Source: Nitrospirota bacterium (lineage in GTDB: Bacteria; Nitrospirota; Nitrospiria; JACQBZ01). Taken from it: a stretch of DNA of 9,895 bases. The notes beneath the pieces were generated by a model. It saw only the letters and a program-made list of their open reading frames with translations, was not told the origin of the DNA and made no database searches. Both the position numbers and the translations under genes were made by a program. Where the stretch lies: assembly GCA_016198945.1 (NCBI GenBank), contig JACQHO010000018.1, positions 1-9,895 on the forward strand, written 5' to 3'. Below are positions 6,753 through 9,895 of this stretch, in pieces. Each line of letters starts with the position of its first letter. Position 1 is the stretch's first letter.

Positions 6753-6810
6753 CGGTTTCCTCCTTATTCCCTCTTCGTGTCCTTGGTCAATACCGGATTG
6801 ATTGTTTCCG

Positions 6811-7665
6811 TTACTTTAAAATCAGCTCCAACAAGCGGTTCAGGTCGGCCGGGCCATGATACCGGATGGCGATCTGCCCCCCCTCTTTGGCTAAGGCGAT
6901 CCGGACCCGGGTTCCAAGGTATCGCATCAGACGTTCCTCGACCTCGGCAAGCGTCGCGTCCGTTTTGGGCACCCGCTTTTGACTCGTCGTGGACCATCGC
7001 TTGACGAGGGATTCCGCGGCGCGGACCGAGAGCTCCTTCTGAAGAATCTGTCGCGCCAGCCGGAGCTGGGGTTGAAGCCCCGTCAGGGATAAAAGGACCT
7101 TCGCGTGGCCCATGGACAGCCGGTCCGACGCAATCGCCTCCTGAAGTTCCGGCGCAAGGTTCAACAACCGCAGCGTATTGGCGACGGAGGACCGCTCCTT
7201 GCCCACCCGCTTCGCCACATCCTCCTGCGTCAAATGGAATTCTTCGATCAAGCGGCGGTAGGCCTTGGCGGTTTCGATCGGATTCAGATCCTGCCGTTGA
7301 ACATTTTCGATGAGGGCCAGCTCGACCGCCTCGGCATCCGAGGCCTCATGCAGCACCGCCGGAATCTTTTGCAGGCCGGCGAGCTTTGCCGCGCGCCAGC
7401 GGCGCTCTCCGGCGATCAGCTCGAACCGCCCTCCCTCGGCCGGGCGGACGATCACGGGCTGCAGGACTCCGCTTCCCTTCAGGGATGCCGCCAGCTCCCG
7501 CAACTCCGGCTCCTTAAAAACCCTCCGGGGTTGATACCTATTAGGGATTATATTTTCAACCGCCAGATCCAGAAACCGGCCGGAGGACGCGGCGTCCGCG
7601 GTCCCTTCCGGAAGGGACCGCTCAAACAGTGCGTCGAGACCTCTACCGAGCGCTTTTTTCTGCAT
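6811..7665 (-). CDS. parB: Chromosome partitioning protein ParB (Spo0J-type CTPase)
   Basis: A 284-residue ParB, which loads at parS, hydrolyses CTP as a sliding clamp and stimulates ParA. It opens with the family signature KKALGRGLDALF (3-14), where the ParA-stimulating arginine usually lies. The N-terminal CTP-binding domain shows NRYQPRR (42-48), GERRWRA (86-92) and ENVQRQDLNPIE (120-131). The helix-turn-helix DNA-binding region spans about 145-190 (LTQEDVAKRVGKERSSVANTL, then SMGHAKVLL). The C-terminal 50 residues or so would be the dimerisation domain. The ATG at 7663-7665 lies inside parA, overlapping it by 23 bp in another frame, with a GGGAAG-type ribosome site. A candidate target, a perfect parS, lies upstream of parA at 8547-8562. 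Confidence 0.97.
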   Translation of the reverse strand: MQKKALGRGLDALFERSLPEGTADAASSGRFLDLAVENIIPNRYQPRRVFKEPELRELAASLKGSGVLQPVIVRPAEGGRFELIAGERRWRAAKLAGLQKIPAVLHEASDAEAVELALIENVQRQDLNPIETAKAYRRLIEEFHLTQEDVAKRVGKERSSVANTLRLLNLAPELQEAIASDRLSMGHAKVLLSLTGLQPQLRLARQILQKELSVRAAESLVKRWSTTSQKRVPKTDATLAEVEERLMRYLGTRVRIALAKEGGQIAIRYHGPADLNRLLELILK

Positions 7666-8419
7666 GGGTCATCACTTCCCTGGCAAGACTCAGGTAGGCC
7701 TGCGCGCCTACGGAATCGATATTGTACAGGATCACCGGCCGACCATGGCTGGGCGCCTCCGCCAGGACCACGTTTCGGGGCACGACGGACTCAAACACCT
7801 GCTGCTTGAAATAACTTCGAACCTCCCGCACCACCTGCTGGGAGAGATTGGTCCGACCGTCGTACATTGTGAACAGGATTCCCTCGATTTTTAATCCCGG
7901 ATTGTAGCTCTCCCGGACCCGCTGCACCGTCTTGAGCAATTGACCCAATCCCTCCATGGCATAATACTCGCACTGCACCGGGACGATCACCGAGTGGGCC
8001 GCGGTGAGCGCGTTCAGCGTCAAAAGGCCCAGCGACGGGGGACAATCCAGAATCAGGTAGTCATACCGTCCGACCGCGTCCTGAAGCGCTTTTTTTAAAA
8101 GAGATTCCCGCTGCGGAAGCTGAACCAACTCCAATTCCGCTCCCACCAGATCCACTCGGGCCGGAATCAGATCGAGCCCCGCGAGCTCCGTTTTCAGAAC
8201 GATATCCCCGATCTTTTTTTCACCCAAAATGACATCGTAGAGACTGGCCGAAAACCCTTCCCGATTTCCCTGAAGGCCGCTGGTGGTATTTCCCTGGGGA
8301 TCGACATCGATCAACAGAACTTTTTTGTCGGCCACGGCAAGAGAAGCCGCAAGATTAATGGCCGTGGTTGTCTTCCCGACCCCGCCCTTCTGATTCGCAA
8401 CCGCAATGATGCTTCCCAT
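7643..8419 (-). CDS. parA: Chromosome partitioning ATPase ParA (Soj)
   Basis: A 258-residue chromosomal ParA of the short (Soj) type without an N-terminal DNA-binding domain. It binds nucleoid DNA as an ATP dimer and moves ParB-parS complexes. The deviant Walker A KGGVGKTT (11-18) contains the signature lysine K11. Walker A' is LLIDVDPQGN (35-44), and Walker B is YLILDCPPSLG (121-131). The ATG at 8417-8419 is chosen because it places MGSIIAVANQKGG at the usual distance. The frame also allows TTG (8435-8437) and GTG (8456-8458) upstream, which would add unconserved residues. The ribosome site is not clear: AGGGG is almost on the start codon and GGCAGG lies nine bases away. It is the first gene after a 157-bp gap holding parS and repeats, and overlaps parB by 23 bp. 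Confidence 0.97.
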   Translation of the reverse strand: MGSIIAVANQKGGVGKTTTAINLAASLAVADKKVLLIDVDPQGNTTSGLQGNREGFSASLYDVILGEKKIGDIVLKTELAGLDLIPARVDLVGAELELVQLPQRESLLKKALQDAVGRYDYLILDCPPSLGLLTLNALTAAHSVIVPVQCEYYAMEGLGQLLKTVQRVRESYNPGLKIEGILFTMYDGRTNLSQQVVREVRSYFKQQVFESVVPRNVVLAEAPSHGRPVILYNIDSVGAQAYLSLAREVMTHAEKSAR

Positions 8420-8448
8420 GCCCCTTTGCCTGCCTAACAATGCGCCCG

Positions 8449-8487
8449 ATTTTATCACATCGAATCATAAAACAAAAGATTTTTGTT
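8449..8487 (-). promoter_or_regulatory. Candidate parAB promoter with an AT-rich inverted repeat
   Basis: AACAAAA (8471-8477) and TTTTGTT (8481-8487) form an exact inverted repeat around GAT. On the minus strand two -10-like boxes follow toward parA: TATGAT (8469-8464) and TAAAAT (8454-8449), the latter within TGTGATAAAAT. TTTTGT lies 17 bp from TAAAAT as a weak -35. This is the only AT-rich stretch before parA and the natural place for its promoter. The inverted repeat, overlapping the -35 position, could be an operator. No box is close to consensus, so the exact start is a guess. Confidence 0.3.
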
Positions 8488-8510
8488 CATGCCAGCCGTG
8501 AGGGAGCTCG

Positions 8511-8528
8511 GCCGATGTCGGCTTTTTT
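8511..8528 (+). terminator. Weak terminator-like hairpin with T-run on the plus strand
   Basis: GCCGA (8511-8515) can pair with TCGGC (8518-8522), followed by six T (8523-8528) on the plus strand. The loop is very tight and no plus-strand gene is seen that it would end. It could instead be part of the regulatory region: GTCGGC (8517-8522) can alternatively pair with GCCGAC (8538-8543). Its function as a terminator is doubtful. Confidence 0.2.
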
Positions 8529-8546
8529 ATCGAATCCGCCGACTGT

Positions 8547-8562
8547 TGTTCCACGTGGAACA
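8547..8562. promoter_or_regulatory. parS centromere site (ParB binding)
   Basis: TGTTCCACGTGGAACA is a perfect 16-bp palindrome. It matches the bacterial parS consensus TGTTTCACGTGAAACA at all but the two symmetric positions, where the C/G variant is well known in other bacteria. It lies 14 bp after the rsmG stop and 127 bp upstream of the parA start, in non-coding DNA. A parS next to parAB, with mnmG and rsmG beside it, is the usual origin-proximal layout. ParB bound here could nucleate segregation and also influence the parAB promoter. Other CACGTG cores in the window lack the flanks. Confidence 0.93.
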
Positions 8563-8576
8563 TAGGAATGGGCCGA

Positions 8577-9230
8577 TCAAGAAACCCGTCTGAAAACTTC
8601 CAAGCGACGAGGGACCTTCGAAAAAGGAAGTTCGTACGGAATGACCGATTCCGATTCGTATTGGCTTTGAAACGGGACCGCTATTTCCGTGCCGGATTGA
8701 TATAGGATCAATTTCCCGTCGTGTGCCAACAAGCCGAGCGCCTTTTCCAATACGGTCTCTTTTTTCGCAAATGCCCTCGCCACGATCCAATCATAGCGAC
8801 GGCCCTGCTCGGCTAATTTTTCGACGCGCTGGTTTAAAACCACCGCTCCGGTTAAATGAAGCCTTCCGATAATATGATAAAGAAAAGCCGCTTTTTTTTG
8901 AGATGACTCAAGCAGTGAAACCGGAATTTCAGGAAAGCCTATTTTCAATGGAAGCCCTGGGAATCCGGCCCCGGTACCGATGTCCAAAAGCGCTTTCCCT
9001 GCCTGCCGGTCGATCGCTTTCAGGCCGGCAAGGGAATCGAGAAAATGTTTTTCGATAATCTCATCCTCGTCGGTAATTGCCGTCAGATTAGCCCGCTGGT
9101 TCCATTCAATCAGCTCATGAAAGTAGATTAAAAATTGATCCACTTGAAGATCCGTCAATGGACAATCAAGCACTTTTGCCCCGGCGACAAGAAGACCCCC
9201 GAGTCTGGGCCTGTCTTTTCTGTCCAACAT
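8577..9230 (-). CDS. rsmG: 16S rRNA (guanine-N7) methyltransferase RsmG (GidB)
   Basis: A 217-residue SAM-dependent methyltransferase that makes m7G527 (E. coli numbering) in the 530 loop of 16S rRNA; loss of this mark gives low-level streptomycin resistance in several bacteria. Conserved parts are WNQRANLTAI (43-52), KHFLDSL (61-67), the SAM-binding loop LLDIGTGAGFPGLPLKI (81-97), ESSQKKAAFL and the later DWIVARAFA motif. Length is normal. The ATG at 9228-9230 overlaps the mnmG stop as TAATG, with AAGGA 8 bases upstream, so translation is coupled to mnmG. The stop is 14 bp from the parS site. Sampled lines are visibly richer in A+T than the genes to the left. An A8 run occurs in the mRNA at 8892-8899. 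Confidence 0.97.
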   Translation of the reverse strand: MLDRKDRPRLGGLLVAGAKVLDCPLTDLQVDQFLIYFHELIEWNQRANLTAITDEDEIIEKHFLDSLAGLKAIDRQAGKALLDIGTGAGFPGLPLKIGFPEIPVSLLESSQKKAAFLYHIIGRLHLTGAVVLNQRVEKLAEQGRRYDWIVARAFAKKETVLEKALGLLAHDGKLILYQSGTEIAVPFQSQYESESVIPYELPFSKVPRRLEVFRRVS

Positions 9231-9895
9231 TACGGTTTTCCTTGCACGGATTGAGGATTCTGCCGGTTTCGCTCCAAGGCGACCAGGAGAATAGAAAGCG
9301 CGGCCGGAGTAATTCCTGAAATTCGAGATGCCTGTCCAACAGAAATGGGACGGATTGCGCTGAGCTTTTCACACACTTCCCTTGACAAACCCGTGACGTC
9401 ATTATAATTGAATCGCTCCGGAATGGTTCGATTTTCCATTTTCTTAAACCGCTCCACTTCCTTGAGCTGTCGAAGGATATACCCTTCATATTTGATCTCG
9501 ATCTCGACCCGGCCTTTCAATTCTTCCGAAAGAACCTCCGTGCTTCTGGAAAGCTGCTCGATTCGTTCATATCCAAGCTCCGGTCGTTTGAGCAACTGCT
9601 CCAACGTCTGATCGGCTGTCTCTTCCGAAGTCAGGAATCCAATCGCGTTTATTTTTGCGGCCTTAACACGGGTTTTTTTTAAACGCTTTATTTCATCATC
9701 AATCCGTTTTCGTTTTTGTAAAAACACCCGATAGGCCGACTCGGGTAACAGCCCTATTCGATGCCCTACCTCCATCAAACGGTGGTCCGCATTATCGTGA
9801 CGTAACAGTAGGCGGTATTCGGCCCGAGAAGTGAACATACGGTAAGGCTCTCGTGTTCCTTTTGTGACAAGATCATCAATAAGAACAGCGATATA
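9230..9895 (-). CDS. mnmG: tRNA uridine 5-carboxymethylaminomethyl enzyme MnmG (GidA), C-terminal part
   Basis: The last 221 residues of MnmG, cut by the right edge; the complete protein is usually about 620 residues. With MnmE, the FAD enzyme MnmG makes the cmnm5/nm5 group on U34 of several tRNAs. The visible part begins YIAVLIDDLVTKGTREPYR and continues MFTSRAEYRLLLRHDNAD, the highly conserved family block; the frame is open to the edge. The remainder is the C-terminal helical domain, including EIKYEGYILRQ and ending with a conserved LS-x-I-RPISVGQASRISGITPAA region, which in known proteins contacts MnmE and tRNA. The stop overlaps the rsmG start by one base. A mnmE gene is often next to it and may lie to the right. 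An A8 run in the mRNA falls at 9673-9680. Confidence 0.97.
   Translation of the reverse strand, partial: YIAVLIDDLVTKGTREPYRMFTSRAEYRLLLRHDNADHRLMEVGHRIGLLPESAYRVFLQKRKRIDDEIKRLKKTRVKAAKINAIGFLTSEETADQTLEQLLKRPELGYERIEQLSRSTEVLSEELKGRVEIEIKYEGYILRQLKEVERFKKMENRTIPERFNYNDVTGLSREVCEKLSAIRPISVGQASRISGITPAALSILLVALERNRQNPQSVQGKP

Noticed and set aside
6753..6810. Promoter between parB and the bactofilin gene (TTGACC, 16 bp, AATAAG on the minus strand)
   Set aside because: The -35 is fair but the -10 is poor and runs into the Shine-Dalgarno sequence. Simple co-transcription with parB explains the layout.
8451..8459. TTTATCACA as a DnaA box near parS
   Set aside because: It does not fit TTATNCACA in register and no cluster of such boxes is present, so the origin itself is not shown to lie in this window.

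Overview
All recognisable genes lie on the minus strand, so transcription runs from the right edge to the left. In that order they are mnmG (3' part only), rsmG, parA, parB, a bactofilin gene, mnmA, then atpH, atpA, atpG, atpD and atpC. At the left edge is the very start of what looks like a HigB/RelE-type toxin gene. This is a conserved, probably origin-proximal, core region of a free-living bacterium. The order mnmG-rsmG-parA-parB-bactofilin followed by F1 ATP synthase genes is, from memory, typical of Desulfobacterota (Geobacter-like), Nitrospirota, NC10 and related lineages. I cannot place the organism more precisely. By hand counts of sampled lines, base composition is about 60-70% G+C over the atp genes and about 32-50% over rsmG and mnmG.

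Right block (8420-9895): mnmG and rsmG overlap by one base (TAATG). A 157-bp gap then separates rsmG from parA. It holds a perfect 16-bp parS centromere, small inverted and direct repeats, and probably the parAB promoter. Middle block (5125-8419): parA and parB overlap by 23 bp. The bactofilin follows 58 bp later behind a strong Shine-Dalgarno sequence, and its stop codon overlaps the mnmA start (TGATG). This block links centromere binding (ParB, parS), the segregation ATPase (ParA) and a polymer-forming scaffold. It also places two enzymes of tRNA wobble-uridine modification, MnmG and MnmA, in one cluster.

Left block (127-5085): atpH-A-G-D-C encode delta, alpha, gamma, beta and epsilon, the complete F1 sector plus stalk delta. 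No F0 genes (a, b, c) are present, and mnmA sits where the b-subunit genes often lie in this arrangement. The spacing between atp genes is uneven. The two junctions where subunit copy number must rise from one to three (delta to alpha, gamma to beta) each carry a palindromic, hairpin-forming insert and a strong ribosome binding site. The two junctions where it falls are only 21 and 6 bp long. No convincing terminator follows atpC. The 81 bp before the toxin start include a small inverted repeat that may be a toxin-antitoxin operator.

No stretch over 300 bp lacks a gene. I see no rRNA, tRNA, CRISPR, insertion sequence or phage gene, and no complete new system. The points most worth following are the hairpin elements at the atp junctions, the parS site with its neighbouring repeats, the mnmA position and the edge toxin.
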